The position numbers and the translations under genes are program-made. Positions 9,237 to 18,167 of a DNA stretch of 64,000 nucleotides are shown here, in pieces; the stretch's first letter is position 1, and each line of letters opens with the position of its first letter. Source of the DNA: an uncultured Bacteroidota bacterium (GTDB lineage Bacteria > Bacteroidota > Bacteroidia > Chitinophagales > Chitinophagaceae); NCBI GenBank assembly GCA_903835005.1, contig CAILLK010000067.1:18788-82787 (forward strand). Reading direction: 5' to 3'. The notes under the pieces are model-generated. The model was given only the letters and a program-made list of their open reading frames with translations, was not told the DNA's origin and ran no database searches.

Positions 9237-9602
9237 TTAGCCATGGTATACCCTTGAAGCAATTATCCGGCCATTTCTTATTTCAAGCACTTCAGCTACA
9301 AGCATTTCAGGTTCGCCATCTACCCGGCGGATGTATTCCATAAATACCCTGTGCTCATTCTCTGTAAGCGATGTAGGTATATAATGAAGCGTAGGAAGCT
9401 TTTCAAATGCTTCTGCCCACCAATTCCGGAGTGCATCGGTACCTGTTATAAAACCATTGGTTTCCGGTTTCAGTATCTTTAGTTTCGGACTGTAGTGCCT
9501 CGCATCTTCATGATACAGACTGAGCAAGTCATCAATATTTTTTGCATTAAATACCTCAAACCATTCTGCTGCAATAAACTTATTTTCCTGCTGTGGTGTC
9601 AT
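9237..9602 (-). CDS. SnoaL-like / NTF2-fold protein
   Basis: A 121-aa single-domain protein of the SnoaL-like polyketide-cyclase/NTF2 fold. The features seen are the N-terminal helix ending AAEWFEVFNAKNIDDLLSLYHEDARHYSP, the segment GTDALRNWW, and a beta-sheet ending VLEIRNGRIIASRVYHG. Such proteins are usually small cytosolic enzymes or binding proteins of unassigned function, and nothing here identifies a substrate. ATG at 9600-9602 is the first in-frame start. A -7 box is at 9647-9654. Confidence 0.78.
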   Translation of the reverse strand: MTPQQENKFIAAEWFEVFNAKNIDDLLSLYHEDARHYSPKLKILKPETNGFITGTDALRNWWAEAFEKLPTLHYIPTSLTENEHRVFMEYIRRVDGEPEMLVAEVLEIRNGRIIASRVYHG

Positions 9603-9646
9603 AAATAATGCCGGTATTGCTGTAAGACGCTGAATTTTTTATAGTG

Positions 9647-9654
9647 CAAAGATA
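9647..9654 (-). promoter_or_regulatory. -7 box for the SnoaL-like gene
   Basis: Minus-strand TATCTTTG matches TAnnTTTG, 45 bp upstream of the ATG. No clear -33 element was found. Confidence 0.4.
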
Positions 9655-9676
9655 CAATATTCAGCTTGCCCGCTGA

Positions 9677-10063
9677 CTAATTCATCTTAAAAGGAGTAAT
9701 AAGCAGAAATTCAGGAATAGTAACCTTGATTTTCCTTTTATCAAAAAGGTCAATAATAAGGTAGTTACCAAACATTTTACCAATATCACTGTGCAGATTA
9801 ACAGCCGAAGAATATTGGTAATTGCCACCCGAAGTAATTACTGGCTGCTCGCCAACTACACCTTCGCCTTCTACTTCTCTATGGCTACCATTACTGTCAA
9901 TTATGTGCCAATGACGGCTGAGTAATTTCACGGGATGGGCAGACAGGTTCTCAATGGTAATGCGGTAAGCAAACAGAAATTCAGCATTCAGCGGATTGGA
10001 ATGGCCCGGCTGGTAGAAGGTTTCCACCATAACATTTACACCTTCTGTAACCTGTTGCACCAT
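9677..10063 (-). CDS. apaG: ApaG family protein
   Basis: A 128-aa ApaG/DUF525 protein with an Ig-like beta-sandwich. Hallmarks are FAYRITIENLSAHPVKLLSRHW and VVGEQPVITSGGNYQYSS, then the conserved acidic GxMxGxY-like region, here GKMFGNYLIID. The length matches the family (~125). ApaG is linked genetically to cobalt resistance and diadenosine tetraphosphate levels in enterobacteria, but its biochemical role is unclear. It lies 25 bp downstream of recX, with which it is probably cotranscribed. Confidence 0.88.
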   Translation of the reverse strand: MVQQVTEGVNVMVETFYQPGHSNPLNAEFLFAYRITIENLSAHPVKLLSRHWHIIDSNGSHREVEGEGVVGEQPVITSGGNYQYSSAVNLHSDIGKMFGNYLIIDLFDKRKIKVTIPEFLLITPFKMN

Positions 10064-10088
10064 AACAAATCGGATTGATTGTGTAAAG

Positions 10089-10613
10089 TTAGGGAAATAT
10101 TGATTTATCGGTATTGCTTTTTAGCTTGCTATTGATTATGTCTATAACCATATCTCGTTCATAGCCTTTTTGAACCAGGTATTTATAGGTCTTTCTGTAC
10201 TTAATTATTTGATTACGTTCACTTTTTAGTTCTACAATTTTTTTATTTGTAAGCTTTTCAATCATTTTTTCATAATCATCAGCATCTATTTCGGCAAGCC
10301 CTTTTTTGATGCAGTAATCAGAAATCTTTCTAAGTTTGAGCTGCTGCTTAATTTTCTCCTTGCCCCAGTGGTTCATCCTGAACTTGCCTCCTGCATAGGC
10401 TTTTGCATATCTTTCCTCATTCAGTATACCCTTTTCAATCAACCGGCTGATTTGTTCCTCCGATTCATCCTTGCCACACCCCAATTCATAAAGCTTGTTT
10501 CTAACTTCCCAATGGCACCTTTCCTGGTATTTGCAATAATTTAGAATAGCAGGACCAAATCCCGACTCTTGTATTATTTTCCCTTCATTATCAAAGTGTT
10601 GCACCCTATCCAT
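10089..10613 (-). CDS. recX: RecX family regulatory protein
   Basis: A 174-aa helical protein that in other bacteria binds RecA filaments and limits recombination. RecX signatures are ILNYCKYQERCHWEVRNKL (first three-helix repeat), ISRLIEKGILNEERYAKAYAGG and WGKEKIKQQLKLRKIS. ATG at 10613 is preferred; a TTG at 10679 would add 22 residues with no family counterpart and start 9 bp after the mnmG stop. The gene follows mnmG with apaG behind it, so an mnmG-recX-apaG unit is likely. No recA is in the window. Confidence 0.85.
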   Translation of the reverse strand: MDRVQHFDNEGKIIQESGFGPAILNYCKYQERCHWEVRNKLYELGCGKDESEEQISRLIEKGILNEERYAKAYAGGKFRMNHWGKEKIKQQLKLRKISDYCIKKGLAEIDADDYEKMIEKLTNKKIVELKSERNQIIKYRKTYKYLVQKGYERDMVIDIINSKLKSNTDKSIFP

Positions 10614-10688
10614 ATCTTCATCAGTTTCATCGCCTATAATAAAACTATTTTCATAAATCAGATGAATAACAGAAGTCAATTATCGTGA

Positions 10689-12557
10689 TCACCTGCCCAT
10701 AAAAACCATCAATATCTGAACATCACTTGGGTTTACACCACTGATGCGGCTGGCCTGGCCAAGTGTTCTTGGCTTTATTTTACTCAACTTTTGCCTGGCT
10801 TCTGTTGAAATAGCCGAAAGCTTGTCGTAATTAAATGATTCAGGAATCATTAAATCTTCCAGTCCGGCCATTTTTTTAACGAGATCATGCTCTTTTTCTA
10901 TGTAAACATCATATTTTACCTGGATTTCGACCTGCTCAAGAATCAATGGATCCGCATCACCAACGATATCCTTAAGTGCAGTTATATGCCCAATCATCTC
11001 TTTCAATCCAATGCCCGGTCTGAGCAACAATTTACCAGCTCTGATCTTTTCATTAAGAATAGGTGAGTCATTTTTTTCCAGCAAACCTCTCGACATTTCC
11101 CGGTCAACAGAAAAATCAGCCAGAATTTGTTTTATTTTAACCACTTTATCCGCCTTCTCCAACATTAGGTTTAATCTTTCATCAGTTGCCAGGCCTAAGT
11201 GATGGCCTAAGCCGGTTAACCGTAGATCAGCATTATCCTGCCGTAAAAGAGTGCGGTATTCTGCCCTGCTTGTAAACATTCGATATGGTTCATCAGTACC
11301 TTTATTAATCAGGTCATCTATAAGCACCCCTATATAGGCATCATTTCTCTTTAAAACCACTGGTTCTTTATCCTCCGCTGCCTGGCTGGCATTAATTCCC
11401 GCCATCAATCCCTGGCAAGCTGCTTCTTCATATCCGGTTGTACCATTTATTTGCCCGGCGAAGAAAAGGTTGTGGATAAGCTTGGTTTCCAGAGTAAATT
11501 TTAATTGTGTTGGCGGGAAATAATCATATTCTATAGCATATCCCGGTCTGAAGAACTTACAATGCTCAAATCCAGGCACCCTGCACAATGCTTTATACTG
11601 CACATCTTCCGGCAAAGAGGTACTGAACCCATTCACATAAATTTCAACAGTATTCCAGCCTTCTGGTTCCACAAAAAGCTGATGCCGGTCCCTTTCTGCA
11701 AACCTGTTTATTTTATCCTCTATACTTGGGCAATATCTTGGTCCACTACCTTTTATACGACCCTGATACATTGGCGACTGATCAAAGCCTGTTTTCAGTA
11801 TTTCATGCACCTCTGGGCTGGTGTATGTTATCCAGCAGCATCTCTGTTGATTTGGTAATATCTTTTTTACCGGCAAATAAGAAAATCCTACTACCTCTTC
11901 ATCGCCATTCTGAATTTCCATTTTACTGTAATCAAGACTACGACCATCGACCCTTGGTGGTGTACCGGTTTTAAGCCTGGCAGTGTCAAATCCAAGTTCT
12001 ACAAGTTGTTCGGTAATTCCGGTTGCTCTTTTTTCACCCATTCGCCCTCCACCAAACTTCTTCTCACCAATATGAATAACACCATTCAGAAATGTACCGT
12101 TGGTCAGTATCACGCATTTAGATCTGATTTCTTGACCCATCCCTGTTACAACTCCTTTTATTGTTCCACGTGAAACAATCAGGCCACTTACCATATCCTG
12201 CCAAAAATCAATGTTTGGTGTTTTTTCAAGCATCTCCCTCCAGGTAGAAGCAAAGAGCATCCGGTCATTCTGGCTTCGCGGACTCCACATTCCGGGACCT
12301 TTTGATTTATTCAGCATTCTGAACTGAATAGTGCTAATATCACTTACAACTCCGCTATAACCTCCCAGAGCATCAATCTCTCTTACAATCTGGCCTTTTG
12401 CTATACCTCCCATAGCAGGATTGCAACTCATCTGGGCTATTGTTTGCATATTCATTGTAATCAGCAAAACTTTTGATCCCATATTTGCAGCAGCAGCAGC
12501 AGCCTCACATCCGGCATGGCCAGCACCTACAACAATAACATCATAATCAGGAAACAT
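10689..12557 (-). CDS. mnmG: tRNA uridine-5-carboxymethylaminomethyl modification enzyme MnmG (GidA)
   Basis: A 622-aa FAD enzyme that, with MnmE, modifies U34 of several tRNAs. The dinucleotide-binding motif GAGHAG is at residues 11-16; the family signatures CNPAMGGIAKG, QFRMLNKSKGPG and the GidA block FAGQINGTTGYEEAACQG are all present, and the C-terminal helical domain contains TLGQASRISGVNPSD. ATG at 12557 gives the canonical start (MFPDYDVIVVGAG); ATG at 12596 would add 13 residues across the predicted promoter. The gene contains one parS-like site (12162-12177) and another lies 86 bp upstream. mnmG is commonly near oriC, which fits the neighbourhood. Confidence 0.96.
   Translation of the reverse strand: MFPDYDVIVVGAGHAGCEAAAAAANMGSKVLLITMNMQTIAQMSCNPAMGGIAKGQIVREIDALGGYSGVVSDISTIQFRMLNKSKGPGMWSPRSQNDRMLFASTWREMLEKTPNIDFWQDMVSGLIVSRGTIKGVVTGMGQEIRSKCVILTNGTFLNGVIHIGEKKFGGGRMGEKRATGITEQLVELGFDTARLKTGTPPRVDGRSLDYSKMEIQNGDEEVVGFSYLPVKKILPNQQRCCWITYTSPEVHEILKTGFDQSPMYQGRIKGSGPRYCPSIEDKINRFAERDRHQLFVEPEGWNTVEIYVNGFSTSLPEDVQYKALCRVPGFEHCKFFRPGYAIEYDYFPPTQLKFTLETKLIHNLFFAGQINGTTGYEEAACQGLMAGINASQAAEDKEPVVLKRNDAYIGVLIDDLINKGTDEPYRMFTSRAEYRTLLRQDNADLRLTGLGHHLGLATDERLNLMLEKADKVVKIKQILADFSVDREMSRGLLEKNDSPILNEKIRAGKLLLRPGIGLKEMIGHITALKDIVGDADPLILEQVEIQVKYDVYIEKEHDLVKKMAGLEDLMIPESFNYDKLSAISTEARQKLSKIKPRTLGQASRISGVNPSDVQILMVFMGR
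12162..12177 (+). other. parS-type ParB-binding site inside mnmG
   Basis: TGTTCCACGTGAAACA agrees with the widely conserved ParB/Spo0J consensus TGTTNCACGTGAAACA at every defined position. It is the exact reverse complement of the site at 12643-12658. Confidence 0.8.
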
Positions 12558-12562
12558 GGATA

Positions 12563-12570
12563 CAAAGATA
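12563..12570 (-). promoter_or_regulatory. -7 box directly upstream of mnmG
   Basis: Minus-strand TATCTTTG (12570-12563) ends five bases before ATG 12557. Transcription would then start at or within a few bases of the start codon, giving a leaderless or nearly leaderless message. Confidence 0.45.
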
Positions 12571-12642
12571 CGAACGGTAGCATTGATAAAAGACATCGCA
12601 GTCCATAAATAATACCATCAATTATACAATACCAAAATCTAC

Positions 12643-12658
12643 TGTTTCACGTGGAACA
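12643..12658 (+). other. parS-type ParB-binding site upstream of mnmG
   Basis: TGTTTCACGTGGAACA is the reverse complement of the site inside mnmG 481 bp away, so on the minus strand it also fits TGTTNCACGTGAAACA fully. Two inverted copies this close argue against chance. Confidence 0.82.
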
Positions 12659-12978
12659 ATGGAAATTCTACTAAACTAACTAAACCTAACTATAAGTACT
12701 TAAAAAAATTAACAAATAGACCATCAAACCCTCTAAGACTAAAATCTTACCATAACAACAATCTAAAATTAAGAATCAGAATAGAATTTTAGGAGTAGAA
12801 AATTTAATCTAAGCAAGAAAAGAAAATTATCCTAGAAACACTTAAAGTAAGAATAGTGAAACCAATATCTGGATCTTGTCCATCAACTCATTCTTTTTAC
12901 TGTAAAACAATTTTTTTTCCACGACTATTAAACATGGATGATAATTAGTTTGGCTGATGAAAACATGGAAACAACTAC

Positions 12979-13009
12979 AAAAAAATAGGCTACCCGTATG
13001 AGTAGCCTA
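12979..13009 (-). terminator. Rho-independent terminator of the PA-domain T9SS gene
   Basis: 8-bp perfect stem TAGGCTAC/GTAGCCTA (12986-12993, 13002-13009) with an 8-nt loop. On the minus strand it is followed by seven T residues, just after the stop at 13030. Confidence 0.85.
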
Positions 13010-13029
13010 CAGAAACAAAAAAATCAATC

Positions 13030-15021
13030 TTATCTTAAGACTACAAATTTCTTAAACATTTCTTTACCATTCGATGATACCACCATGTAGTAACTTCCAT
13101 TAGCAAGTTTTTCAGTCGAATAAGTATACTTATCATTAAGCTGAACACCTGTATGTTTTTCTTTTGCTACTACCTGACCTGCACTATTAAGTATTGTATA
13201 ACTAACAACACCTGCAGGATCATTGAAGGACACCGAACCATTAACAACATCTGATGCAGGGTTCGGGAAAATTGTGAAATTCTGGAATGCCTGATTTACA
13301 TTCTTTACTGCGGTTTTACTGGTATCAGGTACATAACTTGTGGTAGTAAAAGCTATTGCAGGAACTAATCCTTTCTGAGTACTGAATATTACAGAGTCTA
13401 CACTTGAAAGTAAACTTGTACCTCCGAAAGTTGTAGGGCTCATGCCGTATCCTGCATATGACTGCAGAGGTCCTGAGCCATCGTTCCAGCCACCAGGCCA
13501 CATTGTAGATGGATACTCAATTGTTCCGAAATTGAAGGTACCATAAGTACGTGGATAAGCATTAATATTACCATCTAAACCTGCATACCAGCCATTTTCT
13601 AAATCTGGAGCAATAAAATACCAACTGTTAGAATCTACTTTTACTAAATTAATACCATTCGAATCAAGAACAACAGCATTAAAATATCCACCTGAAGTAT
13701 CAGCAGGATTTGAATTGGTTGAAGGGAAATTCTTTTGCCCGATAGCAACAAGCTCCAATTCATTTGTCTGCATAAAATTATCAAGAGTATCTATGCCATC
13801 AACCCATTTAAAGAAATATACAGATACACCAGATATTGAAGAAATAATATGACCTGTATCTGTGTTAGAAACCATTGTAAACTGTACAGTATCAAAATAT
13901 CCACCACCTTTTGCAATATAATACATTGGACCCCACAAATAATGGTCTCCGGTTGGAGCAGTTGTACCTAATGCCGGCTCTTCAAAAAAGCTCGCTATTG
14001 GATGATGATTTACAAAATCATAACGGCTTTTAGAATACAGGCTGTCTGTAAGATAGAAAGAAGTACTTAAAGTATCGTCACCCAGATACTGATCCGGAGT
14101 GGCAGTTTTTATAGTATATTTTGTGGTTATACGTCCATCACCAGATGTAATACCTGTCATATTAAATTCTGGACCGTAAAAAGCCCAAATTGAATCACTT
14201 GCAGGGAAAGATGATAATTTAGTTGAGTCAGAATGAACCACCGAAGAAGAACCGCTATTAGGATAAAATGTAGTAGTTGAATACAGTGTAGTCTGACCTG
14301 GATCAGCAGTACCGAAATTGGCTACAAATGCTCCATTAACACCTTTATAAGCCAGAGGGTTAATGCCAGATGTAAGCTGACTATAAGGTATTGCATAATC
14401 ATGATATAAACTGTAACCTTGGTTAATCAAACCGAGGTCATAGGTGTTTCCTAATCCCCAAAGGGTGATAGTCATGCGTGCAGTATCTCCGGCAATACCA
14501 TCATGATATTTAGCATCAATTGCATCTCCATCAGCTTTGGTAATCATGAAAACAGGGCAACCGGTAAAAGTAGTACCGGCAGACATACCGATAACACCAT
14601 TTGGCGCATTATTCACAATTACAACTGCAATGGCACCTGCAGCATAACAAGCAGCAGCCTTTTGACTGAAATAATTACCACCCCGGTAAACCAATGCGAT
14701 CTTACCAGTCATATCTACAGTAACAGCAGACGTAGCAAGGCTATCACCTGCCTGTGGCATAATTATCTGCTTATTTACCAGTGGTGTTGTAACCGGAGTT
14801 CCCCAACTGTTTGTCCAGGCATAGCTATATTGCTTATCTCCTGCAACACTTACTGGGCTTAACACTTCAAAACGCACACCAACATAATCCTGGTAATAAT
14901 TAGACGCCAAAGTACCTACTGCACCAAAAGCCAATGGATGCTTCGTCTGTGCATTAACAATTCCCGCACTGCAAATCAACAATGCAAGCAAAGAATTCCT
15001 GAACAAGTTTAATTGCTTCAT
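13030..15021 (-). CDS. T9SS-secreted protein with a protease-associated (PA) domain
   Basis: A 663-aa exported protein. ATG at 15021 starts a signal peptide (MKQLNLFRNSLLALLICSAG...NAQ); the upstream ATG at 15048 only lengthens it. Residues ~80-180 form a PA domain (KIALVYRGGNYFSQKAAACYAAGAIAVV split around a conserved Gly), usually a substrate- or protein-interaction lid on secreted proteases, but no protease catalytic motif is seen in the rest. The middle is a beta-rich region of unknown type. The last ~80 residues are a Por tail (FTIFPNPASDVVNG ... ANGSYYMVVSSNGKEMFKKFVV). Likely released or surface-attached through T9SS. Confidence 0.82.
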   Translation of the reverse strand: MKQLNLFRNSLLALLICSAGIVNAQTKHPLAFGAVGTLASNYYQDYVGVRFEVLSPVSVAGDKQYSYAWTNSWGTPVTTPLVNKQIIMPQAGDSLATSAVTVDMTGKIALVYRGGNYFSQKAAACYAAGAIAVVIVNNAPNGVIGMSAGTTFTGCPVFMITKADGDAIDAKYHDGIAGDTARMTITLWGLGNTYDLGLINQGYSLYHDYAIPYSQLTSGINPLAYKGVNGAFVANFGTADPGQTTLYSTTTFYPNSGSSSVVHSDSTKLSSFPASDSIWAFYGPEFNMTGITSGDGRITTKYTIKTATPDQYLGDDTLSTSFYLTDSLYSKSRYDFVNHHPIASFFEEPALGTTAPTGDHYLWGPMYYIAKGGGYFDTVQFTMVSNTDTGHIISSISGVSVYFFKWVDGIDTLDNFMQTNELELVAIGQKNFPSTNSNPADTSGGYFNAVVLDSNGINLVKVDSNSWYFIAPDLENGWYAGLDGNINAYPRTYGTFNFGTIEYPSTMWPGGWNDGSGPLQSYAGYGMSPTTFGGTSLLSSVDSVIFSTQKGLVPAIAFTTTSYVPDTSKTAVKNVNQAFQNFTIFPNPASDVVNGSVSFNDPAGVVSYTILNSAGQVVAKEKHTGVQLNDKYTYSTEKLANGSYYMVVSSNGKEMFKKFVVLR

Positions 15022-15118
15022 AAAATAATATTTGATTTTTGGATGCAATTTAAGGATATCTGCCTAAATAAAAAAAATTACCTTATAATTGCAACAAAAA
15101 AAAATTATAATAATATTA

Positions 15119-16105
15119 CTAGACAATATTCAATTCTCTGCTCAATGCCAGCATTCTATCTATAGGAACTTTTGCTGCCAATCTCAATTGCTCATCCATT
15201 AAAATCTCAGGTGATTCATTTCTGAGGCAAAGATAAAGTTTCTCCAATGTGTTGAGTTTCATATGAGGACAGTCGTTACAAGCACATGCATTATCCGGTG
15301 GTGCGGATATGAGTATTTTATCCGGAGCACTTTGTTGCATTTTATGCAGAATACCGGATTCTGTAGCCACAATAAATATTTTGCATGGATCTTTTGATAT
15401 ATAACACAAAAGTTGAGTCGTAGATCCTATAAAATCTGCTATACTTAACAAAGATTCTTCACATTCCGGATGAGCAATGACCTTTGCATCCTGATATCTT
15501 TCTTTCAACTTTGTAATTTTACTTACTGAGAATATTTCATGCACCATACAGGCGCCGTTCCATAATAACATATTACGACCGGCAACCTTATTAATATAGC
15601 TCCCCAGATTTTTATCAGGAGCAAAAATAATTTTCTGATCATTTGGCAGATATTCAACAATGGCTCTTGCATTTGATGATGTACAAATGATATTACTTAG
15701 AGCCTTTATACCCGCTGAACAATTAATGTACGAAATAACCAGATGGTCGGGATGACTATCAACAAATCTTTTAAACAGATGCGGTGGACAACTATCACTA
15801 AGCGAGCATCCAGCATTAATATCTGGCAAAAGAACTTTTTTGCCCGGATTAAGAATCTTTGCAGTCTCAGCCATAAAATGCACTCCTGCAAAAACGATAA
15901 CATCTGCATCAGTAGCCTCAGCTTTTTGTGACAAACCGAGACTATCACCCACATAGTCAGCTATATCCTGTATATCTGGCTCCTGGTAGTAGTGAGCCAG
16001 AATAATTGCATTCTTCTCCTTTTTAAGTTTTTCAATTTCTGTAAAAAGGTCCAATGCAGGATTAATATCATTTTCATTGAGAATAATTTCACCACTTTTT
16101 ATCAT
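15119..16105 (-). CDS. nadA: Quinolinate synthase NadA
   Basis: A 328-aa [4Fe-4S] enzyme that condenses iminoaspartate with dihydroxyacetone phosphate to quinolinate in de novo NAD synthesis. Characteristic blocks are [28 protein letters not shown], the Cys-containing [15 protein letters not shown] and [18 protein letters not shown] and the C-terminal [18 protein letters not shown]. The length fits the family. nadB and nadC are not in the window. It borders the origin-like gap on its upstream side and has a -7 box four bases from its ATG. Confidence 0.95.
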   Translation of the reverse strand: MIKSGEIILNENDINPALDLFTEIEKLKKEKNAIILAHYYQEPDIQDIADYVGDSLGLSQKAEATDADVIVFAGVHFMAETAKILNPGKKVLLPDINAGCSLSDSCPPHLFKRFVDSHPDHLVISYINCSAGIKALSNIICTSSNARAIVEYLPNDQKIIFAPDKNLGSYINKVAGRNMLLWNGACMVHEIFSVSKITKLKERYQDAKVIAHPECEESLLSIADFIGSTTQLLCYISKDPCKIFIVATESGILHKMQQSAPDKILISAPPDNACACNDCPHMKLNTLEKLYLCLRNESPEILMDEQLRLAAKVPIDRMLALSRELNIV

Positions 16106-16109
16106 ACAA

Positions 16110-16117
16110 CAAAGTTA
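16110..16117 (-). promoter_or_regulatory. -7 box directly upstream of nadA
   Basis: Minus-strand TAACTTTG (16117-16110) matches TAnnTTTG and ends four bases before the nadA ATG, again predicting a leaderless or near-leaderless transcript. Confidence 0.45.
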
Positions 16118-16179
16118 CATTATAACATCAAAAAAACTTTACCCGGAAGCATTTTTCACACTAATTCACATTCGTAATA

Positions 16180-16719
16180 AATACCTTTAAATTTCTTAAA
16201 AAAACTCACTGCTACTATTAGGTTTGTGAAAATGGGGAATAATAAAAGTTATTCCTATTGGAAATATGCTTCCCGCAATATTATCCACATGTTATGGCAA
16301 TGTTACCCACACATGAAAACCAACACCAGTAGCTAATTCACACCCTAATTGTGGATTGTGGATTAATAACTCTGTTGGTAAAAAAATGTAACTGAATATC
16401 GGAGTAAGCTGTGGAAAAAAATAAATTCAGTGGCATAACTCAACCAGACAGATGGCAAGAAAAGAGTTACTCCGGAAACAGTTGATTTTATACATAACTT
16501 ATCCACACTCAAAACGCAGTTTCTAAGGGGTAAAAAGCAGCCTCAAAATAATAGGTCTTTTTTCACATGCAATATAAAAAGGAAGTAATGGATATATTAT
16601 GACGGCAATCCGGCCCGGCGCAACTTGTTTGAAATCCTCAAGGTTATTTAAGTACTTAAATCAGACATTAAGAATTATATTTGTGAAGAATCTTTTTATA
16701 AAAACTACAATAAATAATT
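16180..16719. other. Probable chromosomal replication origin (oriC)
   Basis: A 540-bp AT-rich non-coding gap with a cluster of DnaA boxes. Perfect TTATCCACA copies lie at 16281-16289 and 16499-16507. One-mismatch copies are TTACCCACA (16303-16311), the reverse-strand TGTGGATTA (16357-16365) and TGTGGAAAA (16410-16418); a two-mismatch TGTGGATTG is at 16350-16358. The right end (about 16630-16719) is especially AT-rich and could be the unwinding element. Two parS-type sites lie 3.6-4.1 kb away, mnmG is near, and gene orientation changes from mostly minus to more plus across this gap. Origin identity is inferred. Confidence 0.78.
16676..16683 (+). promoter_or_regulatory. -7 box for the DUF4293 gene
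   Basis: TATATTTG matches TAnnTTTG, 36 bp upstream of ATG 16720. The surroundings are very AT-rich, so chance is possible. Confidence 0.35.
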
Positions 16720-17151
16720 ATGATACAACGCAAACAATCTGTTTATCTCCTTCTGGCTGCATTGTTAAATGCCGGTGTTTTTTACTTTGATCTTTATCAA
16801 TATCATTTGTTGGATACCAGTACATTTACACCACTCAGGGTAAATGACCATTTTCCATCCTTACTATTAGCATTGCTCATTACCCTGATTCCGCTGATAA
16901 CTATTTTTCTTTTTAAGAACAGGAAATTGCAGGTAAGGTTGTCATTAATAAGTTTGCTTGCAATAGTTTCATTTATTGCAATAATGCTTTGGCGTGTTAA
17001 CGGATTAAGTAAAATGACTCCGCCACCACATGATGGCAGCTACTGGATAGGTGCAGTATTACCTGTAATTTCGCTTGTATTTGTTTTCCTGGCTATAATT
17101 GGTATACGCAAAGATGACAAATTGGTAAAGTCGGTTGACAGGCTCAGATAG
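16720..17151 (+). CDS. DUF4293-type four-helix membrane protein
   Basis: A 143-aa inner-membrane protein beginning MIQRKQSVYLLLAALLNAG, the usual start of the Bacteroidota DUF4293 family. Four hydrophobic segments are visible at about residues 8-25, 44-68, 76-92 and 110-132. Function is unknown. The gene is the first plus-strand gene to the right of the origin-like gap and converges on the outer-membrane protein gene with a 9-bp gap. Confidence 0.8.
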   Translation: MIQRKQSVYLLLAALLNAGVFYFDLYQYHLLDTSTFTPLRVNDHFPSLLLALLITLIPLITIFLFKNRKLQVRLSLISLLAIVSFIAIMLWRVNGLSKMTPPPHDGSYWIGAVLPVISLVFVFLAIIGIRKDDKLVKSVDRLR

Positions 17152-17160
17152 ATAAATGGC

Positions 17161-18063
17161 CTATCTTCTTCTGAATGGTTTATTAGGATCTATATCCTCA
17201 TTGTTTCCTTTTCTGCCTGATGAATGATTGCCGCCTTTTGATAGCTGAAAAGTTATGCCAAAATTAATACCAACATTACTAAAAGGTTGTGCATAAGCCG
17301 GACTGTTATAACCGTTTGAATCTACGGCAATATTTTTGCTGAATTTATAAGTAGGTGCACCTGTTATGCTTTGTGGCTGGCCATTATAAGAGGCTGCTGT
17401 AATATCGGCCTCTTTTATAAACGGAGAGAGGGATAACAAACTGATTTCTCCCCAGATTTTAATTTTATCTCTAATGTTATAGCTCAGTCCCCCGGCAGCA
17501 GCAAAACCAAGAGAAAAACTACTTGTTACACTAAGGCTGATATCATTTTCTGTCAGGGCGCCCGTTCCGGGAGCATTAACTATAATTTGATTTTGTGTTA
17601 TTTTGGTACTTATCGGTAATGCTAAACCCATCCGGCAGTATAGGTCAATCTTATCTCCGCCAGAGTGTAAAACCAATGATGGTATAACTATAAATGGAGA
17701 TTTTGCCTGTTGCTGAACAGTAACATTGCTAAGAACGCCCTGGTAGTTATAATTGCTTTCAGTGAAACTATATTGCTTTGTTGAAATACCCAGATTACCG
17801 TCCAGCTGCACACCTACATGCTCATTAAACATATAGCCAACTCCCACAAAAGTACCCAACCCTGCAGAAAAGGAAGTGTTTTTTACCTTGTATTGCAGCG
17901 TACTGTCATTAAGTGATCCATTATAAGGCTGACTTGTACCATCCAGCGTTTGCCCGGCCTGTGGAATGGCATAACCAAGGCCAAGTCGCAGATAAAAACC
18001 CTGGGAATACCCAATATTGGTAAGTGTAGTGAAAATAAGTATTCCGGTAATCAGCTTTTTCAT
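17161..18063 (-). CDS. Outer-membrane beta-barrel protein
   Basis: A 300-aa protein with a signal peptide (MKKLITGILIFTTLTNIGYSQ) and a mature region of alternating amphipathic strands typical of an OmpA/porin-like eight- to twelve-strand barrel: FYLRLGLGYAIPQAGQ, SAGLGTFVGVGYMFNEHVGVQLDG, FSLGFAAAGGLSYNI, VGINFGITFQL. After the last strand comes a short basic, polar tail (GGNHSSGRKGNNEDIDPNKPFRRR), unusual for a barrel that normally ends in an aromatic residue. ATG at 18063 is chosen over TTG at 18072. No ligand is suggested. Confidence 0.75.
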   Translation of the reverse strand: MKKLITGILIFTTLTNIGYSQGFYLRLGLGYAIPQAGQTLDGTSQPYNGSLNDSTLQYKVKNTSFSAGLGTFVGVGYMFNEHVGVQLDGNLGISTKQYSFTESNYNYQGVLSNVTVQQQAKSPFIVIPSLVLHSGGDKIDLYCRMGLALPISTKITQNQIIVNAPGTGALTENDISLSVTSSFSLGFAAAGGLSYNIRDKIKIWGEISLLSLSPFIKEADITAASYNGQPQSITGAPTYKFSKNIAVDSNGYNSPAYAQPFSNVGINFGITFQLSKGGNHSSGRKGNNEDIDPNKPFRRR

Positions 18064-18080
18064 GTAACTCAATTAAAACA

Positions 18081-18088
18081 CAAAGATA
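18081..18088 (-). promoter_or_regulatory. -7 box for the barrel protein gene
   Basis: Minus-strand TATCTTTG matches TAnnTTTG, 17 bases before ATG 18063. Confidence 0.42.
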
Positions 18089-18167
18089 GGGCTACATTAA
18101 AAAAGAAACCCAGTGAAATCGTACTAATCAGGAAATTATTATTATTTTTCAAAAAACTGTAAAAATC

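Larger units (their letters stand above)
12597..13029. other. AT-rich gap between mnmG and a T9SS gene
   Basis: No coding frame is credible. The gap holds the parS-type site at 12643-12658 and the terminator at 12979-13009. The intervening ~320 bp is strongly AT-rich and A-biased on the plus strand, with no DnaA box matching TTATNCACA. Confidence 0.7.
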
